From a virus: a stretch of 64,000 bases of DNA. The notes beneath the pieces were generated by a model, which was not told the origin of the DNA, ran no database searches, and was given only the letters and a program-made list of their open reading frames with translations. Shown piece after piece: positions 1-11,200 of the stretch (within the stretch, counting starts at the first letter, position 1; each line of letters begins with the position of its first letter). The stretch lies in IMG/VR virus record IMGVR_UViG_3300023174_000033, positions 186,001-250,000 of that record; one strand, written 5' to 3'. The translations under genes and the position numbers were made by a program.

Positions 1-3000
1 TTGATGCTTGACTATGATGTGGCATCAAAGGTTAATTTCTTCACTGATGAGGGCGAGTATCGTCTTCCACAAATTGGTACATTTTCTTCTCAAGCTGCTT
101 TTACATCTGTTGCTGGAACACAGTTATTTATAGGATCAATTGCTGGTCAAAGAAGTTGGGTGAATTATTCAATGGACTCAACAAAGACTTTTAGGTATTA
201 CAGTATAATGAATGATGCCAATGCGGTTAGATTTAATGGGACATTCTCATACAGAACCACATCAGATCCGGTTGCGATTCCTGGTAATAGGATTGGTAGG
301 ACACAAAGTTTTTTTGGACCATCTACCGCACAGTCCTTGGCCCCAAGTGTTTATTCTACAACTCAATCAAAATACTTTCATCCAGATGCTGCTCAAGGTA
401 ATACTTGGAGACCCGCAACTGGAGTTGCTTATATGAGTGGTTTTCCTGGTGGGGCCTCTGCTGAAGAAACATATATAATGTTTTACGATGAAATTGGTAT
501 TGTGGTTAGAAAGTTTACATCACTTCCCTCTTGTAATACCAACAACAGAACAGAAGTTGGTGATGTTATACAAATAAGTTCTAAAGTAATCGACACTACC
601 TTCGTTGTTAACAGGATGGAGTGGTTTTCTGGGAACTTTGCAAACGCGGGCGCTTTAACTCAATATTTTGGTAGACCCGCTAATTTTCCAACCGTTGGTG
701 GTAATCTAATTTTTGAATTTCAATATTTTTATAATAATCTAAACTCATCTATTACTGCTGAATTAACGAATAGTAGTGCTAATTTAACATATAGAAACTT
801 AAACAATTATAAAACAATAACAGAATTATCCTCTAATATATCAAAACACCCAATAGGAGAGGCGTATGGATTGAGTTTTTCTCCAATATCCACTAGTGAG
901 CCTTTCATTTTTGGCAAATTCAATGATAAGACGGCTTATTATAATTTACAGGCTCAAGTTGGTTTTGTAAATGCTGGTGTGAATAATGTCTCAAAGCCGA
1001 TGGCTTACAAAGATACTTTTCTTGATTTCGGTTTTTCCCCAACTTATAATTTAAGTGATTACCTTAACAAAATCAATCCAAGTGTGTTTACCGCGACCAA
1101 AAGATTTGGTGTGTTAGCCACATTTTCTGTAACCGGTAGAGGCACTACTAATTGGACAAGAGATAAAGTTCATTTCAGCACAGCTCCGCTTTCAACCCAA
1201 ACACAGAGTAACCTTCTTTGGTTTGGTGAATATTTAAGAAATAGTTGGGAATCTTTATTAGATCATACCTTCTTGGATATAGTAGCGGTTGGTAACACAT
1301 CAACTTTCACCCTTACACAGTATTTGGTAACCGAAAAATATGAACAAAAGGTTTCTTTTAGTGATGGGGTCGGTGGGTTTATATCTGGAACAGCATATGT
1401 TTTACAATTAAATAAACAATTACCTATTACTCAAGGTATAAATTTATATCATATTTCTACAAGAAATTCTTTAGCAAATATAAGTACGGACTTACAATTA
1501 CTTAATAATATTCACCGGTCAGAAGTTGACAAAGTTGTACAAACTGGTGTTTCCTTTAAGAATCTACAATCTCCAAGAATTGGAAAGTTCCCAACTGAAT
1601 CTTATATGAAAGCATTAGTTTCTGATTATGATATACAGGAAAACATAAGTGCTATTATGTATACCGATAGAAATTTTGACATAGCTTTGAATGTAGTTAA
1701 TGTTGAAAAAGAATTGGTATTCAATGCTGATAATATACAAAGTGCCGTAATATCCGGATTTTCTGGGGGAAAGATGAGATTGAAACCAAAGATAGATTCC
1801 GCGACACAGAGTTTCAGTAGGGGAGATTTGATAAAAGTGGAATTTGGTGAAGTTGATAAAGTTTCTAGATTTAGTGGATATCAAACTGTTATCGCTACCG
1901 ATAATCAATACATCTATACTTCTAAAGATTACGCCACAACAGATCCTGCTTTTTCTACCGCAACTATATCTGTAATTAAAAGAGATCCTTTCTTTAATTA
2001 TGAACCAATTGATTTATTCAAAGCGGGATTAGATTTGAAAGTTTCAAGATCAATTGAAATATTACCAGAAAATACAATACAAAATTTAGGAACATATAGT
2101 TTGGTCAATGTTGATTTAAACAGATATAAATTTGAATTCCTTGACGGCTTGTCACTTGAGAAAGTTTTCAATAATAATCATTGGTTATTAGAGGCAGAAG
2201 TGAGAAATGCAAAGGTTGGTCAAAATATTGGAACAAATGACATTATATGGTATTCTGGCACTTGGAAGTGTGGAAGATGGTTCGGAACAAAATGGATTTC
2301 TGGCAGATGGATGGGTGGTGATTGGTATGAGGGTGAGTGGAATTCATTGCCTGTCAGAAATAATAAAATATATGATGATAGTCTTACAGATGAACAAAAT
2401 CCAAAGTTCTCTAAATGGTATGGTGGAAGATGGTTTGATGGAACTTGGAATGGTGGTAGTTGGTATAGTGGTAGGCGTTATGCTGGAGATTGGAATTCTG
2501 GTATCTGGTATAATGGAATTTGGAATGATGGAAACTGGAACAATGGCAAATTCCTTGGTGGAATTTGGGTACAAGGAAAATGGAAGACTGGAATACTAAA
2601 TTGTGATTCAAAACCTTCTTATTGGTTATATGGAGAATTCCAAAGTGGGGATTTTGAAAATGGAATGTGGTATAATGGTTTGTTTGGAAATGACCAAGGA
2701 TCATTATCAAGATTTGGAACTAGATCGTCCAACACAAGACCTTCAGTTTGGCATAGTGGTAGATGGATAAATGGTGAGTTTCATTCTGGATTGAATGTTG
2801 ATCAAACTACAAATATACCCGATGTATCAAGAGTTCATAAATATTCAATTTGGAGAACTGGACTTTGGAATAAAGGAGATTGGTATGGTGGAATAGCTTA
2901 CAATATTGATTTTAGGGGAGGTGTTTGGCACGGTGGAATTTTAGAGGAAATACAAGTAGTTGGTGTCGATCAAATTGCTGATTTAACTAACCCATCATTT

Positions 3001-3414
3001 GTTCCGACTAATAGAATTTATCTTAATGGCACATTCCGATTCAATCCTGGTGATGAAATTTGGATAATTGATGATGATCGTGGTATGACTTTTTCGGTTT
3101 TGGGAAGCAATACAATTCCTAGGAATTATAGAATAAACAAAATTTCAGAGCATACAACTACCTCTGGTCAGTATACCGGTTTATACTTAAATTATCAATT
3201 AAAAAGTTTACCATTCTCTCTGACTGAAAGGGCAGATGAAAAAGCTTTCACACCGGAGTTTGGAAATCTCGGTGAAATGGGTGTTAGAGTTGTTAGTAGA
3301 TTCAAAGACAGCAATTGGAAGACGGGTATTTGGACAAATGGTATAATGGAGGGAGGATCCTTTGAAACTGGTATCTGGTATAATGGTATAATGAATGGAA
3401 AATGGGGTCAATAA
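1..3414 (+). CDS. Large virion protein with W/G repeats (5' end outside window)
   Basis: The reading frame is open from base 1, so the 5' end probably lies outside the window; the apparent TTG start at base 1 is not a convincing start. The visible 1137 residues are rich in Ser, Thr, Asn and aromatic residues, as in phage tail or fibre proteins. From about residue 745 to 930, and again in the last 30 residues, there is a repeat of the form W-x-x-G-x-W (for example GTWNGGSWYSG and NSGIWYNGIWNDGNW), which should form a short-strand beta array. It is followed by other structural genes on the same strand. I do not recognise the family. A baseplate-associated or adhesion role is inferred from composition and position only. 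Confidence 0.6.
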   Translation: MMLDYDVASKVNFFTDEGEYRLPQIGTFSSQAAFTSVAGTQLFIGSIAGQRSWVNYSMDSTKTFRYYSIMNDANAVRFNGTFSYRTTSDPVAIPGNRIGRTQSFFGPSTAQSLAPSVYSTTQSKYFHPDAAQGNTWRPATGVAYMSGFPGGASAEETYIMFYDEIGIVVRKFTSLPSCNTNNRTEVGDVIQISSKVIDTTFVVNRMEWFSGNFANAGALTQYFGRPANFPTVGGNLIFEFQYFYNNLNSSITAELTNSSANLTYRNLNNYKTITELSSNISKHPIGEAYGLSFSPISTSEPFIFGKFNDKTAYYNLQAQVGFVNAGVNNVSKPMAYKDTFLDFGFSPTYNLSDYLNKINPSVFTATKRFGVLATFSVTGRGTTNWTRDKVHFSTAPLSTQTQSNLLWFGEYLRNSWESLLDHTFLDIVAVGNTSTFTLTQYLVTEKYEQKVSFSDGVGGFISGTAYVLQLNKQLPITQGINLYHISTRNSLANISTDLQLLNNIHRSEVDKVVQTGVSFKNLQSPRIGKFPTESYMKALVSDYDIQENISAIMYTDRNFDIALNVVNVEKELVFNADNIQSAVISGFSGGKMRLKPKIDSATQSFSRGDLIKVEFGEVDKVSRFSGYQTVIATDNQYIYTSKDYATTDPAFSTATISVIKRDPFFNYEPIDLFKAGLDLKVSRSIEILPENTIQNLGTYSLVNVDLNRYKFEFLDGLSLEKVFNNNHWLLEAEVRNAKVGQNIGTNDIIWYSGTWKCGRWFGTKWISGRWMGGDWYEGEWNSLPVRNNKIYDDSLTDEQNPKFSKWYGGRWFDGTWNGGSWYSGRRYAGDWNSGIWYNGIWNDGNWNNGKFLGGIWVQGKWKTGILNCDSKPSYWLYGEFQSGDFENGMWYNGLFGNDQGSLSRFGTRSSNTRPSVWHSGRWINGEFHSGLNVDQTTNIPDVSRVHKYSIWRTGLWNKGDWYGGIAYNIDFRGGVWHGGILEEIQVVGVDQIADLTNPSFVPTNRIYLNGTFRFNPGDEIWIIDDDRGMTFSVLGSNTIPRNYRINKISEHTTTSGQYTGLYLNYQLKSLPFSLTERADEKAFTPEFGNLGEMGVRVVSRFKDSNWKTGIWTNGIMEGGSFETGIWYNGIMNGKWGQ

Positions 3415-3426
3415 TTTAATATATAA
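3415..3426 (+). promoter_or_regulatory. TTTAATATATAA motif, putative promoter
   Basis: One copy of a motif that recurs upstream of many genes here (consensus TTTTAATATATA). It ends only 3 nt before the ATG at 3430, so a transcript starting about 10 nt downstream would be essentially leaderless. Confidence 0.4.
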
Positions 3427-3429
3427 ATT

Positions 3430-3792
3430 ATGCGTTTCCAAAAGTTCTATGAATTCATTGCAGAAAAGAATGAAAATGAGTCAAATTACTCTGATGTAAT
3501 ACAAGAGTTGGACTCAATGATTGAGAAGTCTCTTAAAACTTCTGATGAAAAAACCAGAGAAGATTTTATTTCTGCTTATTTAAGAGATTCTGAAAAAAAT
3601 CAGATTGAAGGTTTGATAAATGATTCCGATGTTTATGAATTTTATTTGAAATATCGTAATGAAATAGATCAGAGATTATCAGAACTGAAGTTTTACGAAG
3701 AGAAACCATCTGATATGGATTCTTTCAGTCTTTATGATTATTTAGTAAAGGGTACAAAGAGAGCTATTAAGGATTTTTTAGAATCAAAATAG
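3430..3792 (+). CDS. Small acidic protein with capsid-targeting-like N-terminus
   Basis: 120 residues, predicted mostly helical and acidic, with no recognised domain. The N-terminus MRFQKFYEFIAE closely resembles the T4 internal-protein capsid-targeting sequence (MKTYQEFIAE, from memory), which the gp21 protease cuts after the Glu. Here the equivalent cut would be FIAE|K. The ATG at 3430 lies just behind the TTTAATATATAA motif. If the analogy holds, the remaining ~108 residues would be packaged in the head with the DNA. That is inference; the N-terminal match is seen directly. Confidence 0.6.
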   Translation: MRFQKFYEFIAEKNENESNYSDVIQELDSMIEKSLKTSDEKTREDFISAYLRDSEKNQIEGLINDSDVYEFYLKYRNEIDQRLSELKFYEEKPSDMDSFSLYDYLVKGTKRAIKDFLESK

Positions 3793-4236
3793 TGAAATAG
3801 AAATCTTTTTTATTTCTTCAAATAAATCCATGTGTAGATGGAAGTGATTTATCACTAGCAATCCAATTGAAACTGTCATCAAAATTAATTTTAGAAAGTT
3901 AAAAGATTTTAAAAAAAGTTTATTATTTGATAGATTTAATAAAAAGTTGAAAATTAACATTATAGCAATTGTGAGTAGTGAAAATTTCCAATTGCTAGTT
4001 ATTATTCCAAAAAAAACCCAAAAGAAGTCAGCTAGAATTACTGAATTATAATTCATTAAATCTTTATATTGTTCGCTTTGCATATCAGACTTTTCAGGTT
4101 GTTTTTTTGTAACTTTTGAAAAAGCTCGTGACCATGATTGCACTTTCAAAATACTATTGATTTTTGTAAGCAATCCTATATTTGCAAGAAATAATAGCAA
4201 ACCAGAAAAATAAAACAAATGGCTGAGGAACATCAT
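3784..4236 (-). CDS. Small multi-pass membrane protein
   Basis: 150 residues with about four hydrophobic segments: near residues 5-25, 67-85, 87-105 and 113-132. A basic/polar loop lies between the first two. It runs against its neighbours and overlaps the end of the preceding + strand gene by 9 bp. No family is recognised. A small hydrophobic phage protein could be a holin-like or superinfection-related membrane protein, but nothing specific supports either. It is accepted because the hydrophobic pattern is coherent and the other strand has no gene here. Confidence 0.5.
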   Translation of the reverse strand: MMFLSHLFYFSGLLLFLANIGLLTKINSILKVQSWSRAFSKVTKKQPEKSDMQSEQYKDLMNYNSVILADFFWVFFGIITSNWKFSLLTIAIMLIFNFLLNLSNNKLFLKSFNFLKLILMTVSIGLLVINHFHLHMDLFEEIKKISISLF

Positions 4237-4284
4237 AGACCTTTTATGTATTCATGAATATAAAGTTTTATAAGAAATCTTTGA

Positions 4285-4300
4285 TTTTTAATATATAAAA
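4285..4300 (+). promoter_or_regulatory. TTTTTAATATATAAAA motif, putative promoter
   Basis: Full-length copy of the recurrent motif, 20 nt upstream of the ATG at 4321. Confidence 0.5.
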
Positions 4301-4320
4301 AAACTTCCAAAAAATTACCT

Positions 4321-7026
4321 ATGACTCCGTTATATAAGGCACTAAAAACAAATGGCACGTCTTTTTACGCGTTTCCTGGAGCAGCAGAAGATATATCAGC
4401 TGCTTATCAGAATTCAAATTATAAAATGTATTTTTCAAAATACGCACTTTTGAATTTTCCGAAGCAGGATACTCCATCAGCAAATGATCCAGCTTATTTT
4501 GACTTTGTAAATACATCCAGTTACGCTCTGGGAGCAGCTACTGTAAAAAGAGGATTGGGATTTCAAATGCCTTCCGCATATGTACAACCAACAACTTTCA
4601 AAGATCAACTGATTGAATCTTTAAGAAACTATGTGGCGAATCATGAAGTTTCTATGAAGGAGGCTAGATTGAATTCAACTGAATATTATTATGATAATAC
4701 TATTACAAGTACCCCAACTGAAAAAATATTTTGGAAGTGGTGTAGGAAATTAGGTTTGTTGAGTTTAGAGCCAGCAAACGACGGTGATGAATTTTTCGGC
4801 AATCTTGTTGAATTTAATGCCAATAATACATCAAATGATTATTTCCCTGAAATACTTTGGAGAGAAAGAGAAACAGTAGATTATTCAATTTTTCAATATA
4901 GTAGGAATGCAACTACAGGAACACTTGTAATCCAACTACAATCTGACGAATATGCTTATTTTCAAGTTGGTGATGTAATTGAGATTTCTGGAACTACCCC
5001 ACCGACTGGAATTACGATTCCTCGTAGAATGATCATAACTGCTATAACACCGAGAACGGCATCAGTTGGTATGATTATAACTACTAACCTTACCTACGGA
5101 GGAGCCACTGTTCTGACTAATAATGATACCACATTCGTAACTTTGGTTTACCACAGATTGGTTCAATACATTGGTGAGGTAAATGGTATAAATAACGTTC
5201 AACAATCAAACAGAGCCTATACAGAGGTTTATGCTCACATACCGGATTCAACTGGTAAAACTCCTGATATTTTATTTAGGATTAAGGATGATAAGAATTA
5301 TAAACCTTTGATGACTTTTCCAATCTTGCCTAGTCAAAATCAGCCAGAAATTGTCGGAGCGGAGTCATTTACAAATCCACTTGTTAGTAATCCGAACAGT
5401 TACCCTGGTGGTTATTATGGTCATTTTGATACTGCTGATTTTACTTACACAACCGCTGATGGCGATTCTACAAGGAGGTCCGGTGATTATTATGGTATAA
5501 GTGGAACAAGAGATATACCAAAGTCTGACTCAAGACTTATTGATGGGATGAGTTTGGATTTTGATCCTACACACTATGTGAAAATGAATATTGCTGGTCA
5601 AACAATCACTAATTTTGACCAATTCAATGCCATGATGATAAATGGTGAACCACCTGCTGATTTTGAATTCAATGCAATTTTGTGGTACTATACAATTGAG
5701 GACACTCTTGGAAATAAGACAAACAACCTTTATGGTATTTCATTTGTGGATAATCCAGATAATAACCCAATTCCAATTGAAACTGGAAAACGTATCGGAG
5801 CATTTAGAAAGTTAGCTGCTAATGACGTTCAAGATGGTGTTTCTTATGCCTTCTCCTTGAATTTAAATTTTAACATAATAAATGAAAATCCACAAGATAC
5901 TTACAATCCAGAAGCTATAAATTCACTTTTTAGCTTTAATCTATTCAACGATGCTATGCGTAGGATGGGTGAATTAGATGATGCTTTCATGAGAATTTTG
6001 AGTAGTCAGACCAAGTTACAATCTGATATAGGAAATATGAAACAACTTCTATACACACAGAATGATTTTCAAACAATAAATGCTAGAATAAATAATTTGG
6101 ACACATTACTAAAATTATACTCCACAAATCAAATTGATAGTACAGATAGTATTTTTGTTAGTAGAGACGATAGTCAAAGACCTCCAAGAATAAATTTAAC
6201 TAATGTTGATGCTAATTATGGTGTAGTTTATAACTTCAATACAACTGCATTGTATGGTGTGAATGGGATTATACCAGGTTATGTTTCTGTCCCTAAAAAT
6301 AAAAACTTTTTGATAAATGTTAAAAATGATGATGTTAATGATTTTGCTTTACCAAGCGACCAAAGGTTAACTTTAATACTAGACAAAGATTTGTCATATA
6401 GACAAACTGTGGATATTGTTGTAGATGGTTCTGCTAATTCAACTCAAAACAAACAATTAGACATTTTCATAAATTTCAAATTTGGAGACTCTCAAAACCC
6501 AGTTGAATCACAATTGGTTGAGACTATTAATTTACCGGTTTATTATAATAATAATTTGGGTTCGTTGAATACGGCAGCTACTCGCGAGAGATTTGCTTTT
6601 GATATAGACACCTATGAAAACATAAGACTAACGATTGGGGGATTATTGGAAGTGAAATTACAAGCAACAAGTAGTTTAGTTTATAATGCAATCAATAAAG
6701 GTGATGAAATTATCCTTGACGATTTTATAATTGGAACATCTTCAAGGTTGAATTTCTCTGGTCAGTATAAAGTTAATAGTGTTGGTAGCACTAATTCTTT
6801 AGTATCATTGGATGTTAATAATAATGATTCACTAATTAATTTTGGCAATCAATCAGGAATTACATTGCCTTATACATTTAATGATCCGAATAAATATTTA
6901 ATTTCAAGTGTGCCCTTCTTCAAATTAAATAAGGGGGTTAAATACAGAATTACCAGGATATCACCAAGTGATACTACTCAATTGGTTGATAGGTATTTTG
7001 TTGAGAAATATGATTTGGGTAATTAA
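4321..7026 (+). CDS. Large virion structural protein, family not recognised
   Basis: 901 residues. The N-terminal ~190 residues contain an aromatic-rich helical stretch (FWKWCRKLGLL near residue 140). Long beta-rich, Asn/Thr-rich regions follow. Around residues 545-600 there is a helical, coiled-coil-like segment (MRRMGELDDAFMRIL, then repeated hydrophobic spacing to about KLYSTNQ). The last third is again beta-rich. It sits in a run of same-strand structural genes ahead of the collagen-like fibre. Composition and position suggest a baseplate or tail-fibre network protein. I could not match it to a specific T4 gene product. Confidence 0.6.
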   Translation: MTPLYKALKTNGTSFYAFPGAAEDISAAYQNSNYKMYFSKYALLNFPKQDTPSANDPAYFDFVNTSSYALGAATVKRGLGFQMPSAYVQPTTFKDQLIESLRNYVANHEVSMKEARLNSTEYYYDNTITSTPTEKIFWKWCRKLGLLSLEPANDGDEFFGNLVEFNANNTSNDYFPEILWRERETVDYSIFQYSRNATTGTLVIQLQSDEYAYFQVGDVIEISGTTPPTGITIPRRMIITAITPRTASVGMIITTNLTYGGATVLTNNDTTFVTLVYHRLVQYIGEVNGINNVQQSNRAYTEVYAHIPDSTGKTPDILFRIKDDKNYKPLMTFPILPSQNQPEIVGAESFTNPLVSNPNSYPGGYYGHFDTADFTYTTADGDSTRRSGDYYGISGTRDIPKSDSRLIDGMSLDFDPTHYVKMNIAGQTITNFDQFNAMMINGEPPADFEFNAILWYYTIEDTLGNKTNNLYGISFVDNPDNNPIPIETGKRIGAFRKLAANDVQDGVSYAFSLNLNFNIINENPQDTYNPEAINSLFSFNLFNDAMRRMGELDDAFMRILSSQTKLQSDIGNMKQLLYTQNDFQTINARINNLDTLLKLYSTNQIDSTDSIFVSRDDSQRPPRINLTNVDANYGVVYNFNTTALYGVNGIIPGYVSVPKNKNFLINVKNDDVNDFALPSDQRLTLILDKDLSYRQTVDIVVDGSANSTQNKQLDIFINFKFGDSQNPVESQLVETINLPVYYNNNLGSLNTAATRERFAFDIDTYENIRLTIGGLLEVKLQATSSLVYNAINKGDEIILDDFIIGTSSRLNFSGQYKVNSVGSTNSLVSLDVNNNDSLINFGNQSGITLPYTFNDPNKYLISSVPFFKLNKGVKYRITRISPSDTTQLVDRYFVEKYDLGN

Positions 7027-7066
7027 TTGATTCTTTTTTCAATTGATAGATTTTTATATACGTTTT

Positions 7067-7079
7067 CTTAATATATAAG
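7067..7079 (+). promoter_or_regulatory. CTTAATATATAAG motif, putative promoter
   Basis: Recurrent motif 17 nt upstream of the ATG at 7097. The flanks make this copy nearly palindromic. Confidence 0.45.
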
Positions 7080-7096
7080 AAAATAAAATTTTCAAA

Positions 7097-8239
7097 ATGG
7101 GTTGCCCAATTGGACAGAATTCATTATTTTACACCACTACGGATAATTATATAAAATTTCAAAATAGTGATTTAATCGCCATTGAGGGAGTAAATACTGT
7201 TGAAAGACAGATGTTGAGTGGTTTAAAATTCCCATATAAGCAACTTCTCAAGGGAAGAATTGTTTTGAAGGCGGGTCAAGTTAATTACTTACTCAATCAC
7301 CTTGGTATGGGCGATAACGCAACATTTATTTCAATTACTGCTAAATATGATGCTAAATCAAAAGTTGAGGAAGATAATTATGTGAACTGGAGTTTCTATG
7401 ATGATTTAACTAAAGTTTATGCATTTGCTCAATATATGTGTTTGACTGGTAATTCTACCAATAGGGTCAAACAACTTTATTTAACAAATCCCAATCAAAA
7501 TTATCCAGTCATACTTGATGTGATGGTTGCTAATTTAGATGATGCCTATAATTACTTCGGTGATACAATTAATCAATCTGGCACAACATTTACTAATCTT
7601 GTATACACTGATATCAAGAAACACGTAATTGGTGAATCGTTTAAGATTGTGGATGTGAATGGAAAGGCTCTAATTTATATAATTATATCAAATATAGAAT
7701 CAATCCAAATTTCCGATAAAATTTTGACAATAGATGATTCAGCTTTGGGTACAATATTTTTAGCTTTTAAAACGGTAAATGATGCTAAACAAGCTAATTC
7801 AATATTAAATTACCTTTTGGAAAATCCAGATGCTGACATTGATAATTTACCGGAAGATGATGTTAATCCAGTTTTATATTGGTATAGCAATGTTGGCAAT
7901 ACTTCTTCTTATGGTTATGTAACTTTTGATGGAGCAACTGCTGGGCCATATTCAAGTACATATGGAACTACATTTTCAGCAACTATGTCATTAGACATTC
8001 ATGGTACAAATTCAGTGATTACTAAAAATAATTTAATTGAATTATTAATTAGTAATATTTATGATACTAGAGATGGTACTATGTCTCTAACCGGATCCTC
8101 AATAAACCTCACCGGTACATACGGAACTGTGGTTGAACAGATAAATGGAGTTGGTAGTTACTCAATGACCTTTAATCTGATGGATATAGCTGGTAATGGG
8201 CTTGATGGAGTAATTTTAAATTTAACAATAACACCCTAA
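7097..8239 (+). CDS. Virion structural protein, unknown family
   Basis: 380 residues. The N-terminal ~180 residues look like a mixed alpha/beta domain (CPIGQNSLFYTTTDNYIKF...). The C-terminal ~110 residues are Thr/Ser/Gly-rich and beta-like, ending in a segment resembling an Ig-like fold (SMTFNLMDIAGNGLDGVILNLTI). It lies between the large structural protein and the collagen-like fibre on the same strand, so a fibre-attachment or decoration role is plausible but unproven. Confidence 0.55.
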   Translation: MGCPIGQNSLFYTTTDNYIKFQNSDLIAIEGVNTVERQMLSGLKFPYKQLLKGRIVLKAGQVNYLLNHLGMGDNATFISITAKYDAKSKVEEDNYVNWSFYDDLTKVYAFAQYMCLTGNSTNRVKQLYLTNPNQNYPVILDVMVANLDDAYNYFGDTINQSGTTFTNLVYTDIKKHVIGESFKIVDVNGKALIYIIISNIESIQISDKILTIDDSALGTIFLAFKTVNDAKQANSILNYLLENPDADIDNLPEDDVNPVLYWYSNVGNTSSYGYVTFDGATAGPYSSTYGTTFSATMSLDIHGTNSVITKNNLIELLISNIYDTRDGTMSLTGSSINLTGTYGTVVEQINGVGSYSMTFNLMDIAGNGLDGVILNLTITP

Positions 8240-8255
8240 TAAATAATTTTTGAAA

Positions 8256-11200
8256 ATGGCATTTAGTTACGATAAGTTTTTAAGACCAATAAGTATAGGA
8301 GATAAAAATCTATTCATTTATAATGATGATGGTGTTTTAGTTTATACTATAAATCCATATTCAGTAGTTAACACATTTACAAATAATAATTTACTAAAAA
8401 TTAGTTTGAAAAGTCAGAGGGTGATTACTTTGGATTTTTCAAATGCTGTACTTGCTAAAATAGCTTTAACTGAATTACAATCCCAAATTGATCATTTGAA
8501 GGCTAATAATCCTTTGGAAAAATTAGCAGGTCCAACTGGGGTACAAGGTTATAGTGGTCCACAAGGTCCACTTGGACCAGAGGGTGGGACCGGCCCTCCT
8601 ACAAGAAACGACGAATTCCTTAACGTAACATATTCAATAATCACCCATAGTACGGGTAAGTACCCAATAGTACAGGTTCTAGATGAACAAGGATTGATGA
8701 CCATATCTTATAATGTGAGGCATATATCCACACACTCGTTCATGGTTGAGTTTACCGAACCAACTTCTGGTACAATTATTACCGGTGGTGCTTTTGGCCC
8801 ACAAGGTGCTACAAGTTACGGTGACACTGGTCCACAAGGCCATACAGGACCACAAGGTGTTCAAGGTGGATACGGAGCTCCAGCATTGAAGACCACACTT
8901 GATGATGGGATTGGTGGCGCGACAAATTCAATAACAGTCAATCATAATTATGGTTCATATCCAATTATTCAAGCAATTTATGATGATGGTTCAAATATCT
9001 ACAGTATTCAACAAAGTTCTTATTCAATAACATATGTTGACCCAAATTCATACACGATAACTTTTGATTCTGATTATACGGGATTTGTTTTGAGTGGTGG
9101 TGGGTTAACTGGTCCACAAGGTGAATATGGATTCCAAGGTGATACTGGCCCTCAAGGTGACACAGGTCCACAAGGTGAGATTGGTCCCCAAGGTAATACT
9201 GGATTTCAGGGGGCCACTGGATTTCAAGGGGACACTGGTCCACAAGGTTTTCAAGGTTATGCTGGTACAACTGGTTTGCAGGGACCAGGTGCTCCTGGAG
9301 CATTGAATACAAAAATAATATCTTATCAGAATGGAGCAACGAATTCATTGTTGATAAATCACCAATTTGGAGCCTATCCTATAATTCAAGCAATTGATAA
9401 TTCTGGTAGAATAATAAATCCTGGTTCTTATTCAATACTTCATATAAACCAAAATTCTTATAGAATAACTTTTAATGATAATTATAGAGGTTGGGTTATA
9501 AGTGGGGGTGGACTTACTGGTCCACAGGGCCCAACTGTTGATAACGATAATCCATTATTTTTCGTACCTGGTTTCACAGCTATGTCATTTAATAGTGTCA
9601 ATACAAGTGGTACAATTTCTATATGGGGGGATATAATTCCAGCAACCGACTATACAGAGAGGGGTTACAATCTCGGTTCTCCAACAAATAGATGGGAAAA
9701 TGTCTATGTTAGAGATGCTATTGTATCATCACAATCTATTTATTTAGGGAATATTAAATTGAGTATGGGTAGCAATGTAAGTACTGGACAACCCTCGCTC
9801 GTAATTAACGATATTTTGAATGATAATTCAATAGAATTAGCACCAAATACATCAAACACCTTCTTGATTGGCTCAGCCACAATGGCTATGGAGGGTAACT
9901 TTATACCGGTAACCAGCTCTACATACGATCTTGGTACTAATGATAATCACTGGAACCATCTTTACACAAAAGATGTTGTCTTGTTAAAAGATGGTAAGTT
10001 ATTCTTTGAGTTTGACGAATCTCTATATGTTGCAGATGGTGTGTTATATGTGAACGATGTACCCTTTTCTGGGGGTGGTAGTGGATCTGGTACAATCGGC
10101 CCACAAGGTAGAACTGGTCCACAAGGTAGAACTGGCCCACAGGGTAGTACTGGACCACAAGGTAGAACTGGCCCACAGGGTAGTACTGGACCACAGGGAA
10201 TTTCTTATGAAATTGGAGAACCAATTTATTTCACTGGTGGTTCAACTGCTTTATCTTTCGATTCATCTACAATATCTTCTTGGTCAAATTTTGTTCCCGC
10301 AATTCCAAATTTGAATTTGGGATCGACAAGTTCGAGATGGTCAACATTATTCGCTGATAATATTTTTGCTAATGGTGATATCTATCTACCAGAGGGAAGT
10401 AATCTTTACATAGGTGGTCTTAAATTCTCCACTAGACTTACTGGCACTTCTGATGATTTGTTGACCGTACTAGACGCCGGGTATTATCTTGAATTAACAA
10501 CTCAAAAATATCTCTCATTTGAGAGGGGCACATCTGTAATTGTTAGTAATGGATTAGAAGATTTCTATGTTGATGATGATTATTACGAAGACACCAGTGG
10601 TGCTGTAATGTTAGCGATTGTAGATTCATACGACATAGAAACAGGAATATTGGGTTTGATCGTTGAGAGGCCAATTGGTCTCGGAAAAACTGCTAGTTCT
10701 TGGACAATAAACATTTCGGGCAGACAGGGAGTTTCTACAGGAACTGCTAGTGGTGGTGGTGGTGGTACACCAACTTTGAATATTGCTTTTTCCGCAGTTG
10801 GAAGTTATAGTGTATCACACAATAGTGGCTCTTATCCATTGATTCAGATTCTAGATAACACTGGTAATTTCTTCATACCTCATTCTATCCTGCACACTTC
10901 AACATCATCATTTGATGTATTTTTTGCGACGAGTTCTACTGGCACTATATTAGTTGGTGGTGGCAATGGGTCAATGGGGGACACTGGTCCACAGGGGGTA
11001 CAGGGATATCAAGGAGAAAATGGCCCACAAGGATTACCGGGCGAGACTGGTCCACAGGGACCAGAAGGTCCTTTTGGTGGTATGACTGCGACTGCTTCAT
11101 TTACTGAACTTACAGTCACTGGTACAACAATTTTACAACAAGTAGTTGAGAAGTTGAACACGTCTACACAATCATCAAATATTGTTTATGACTTTAACCT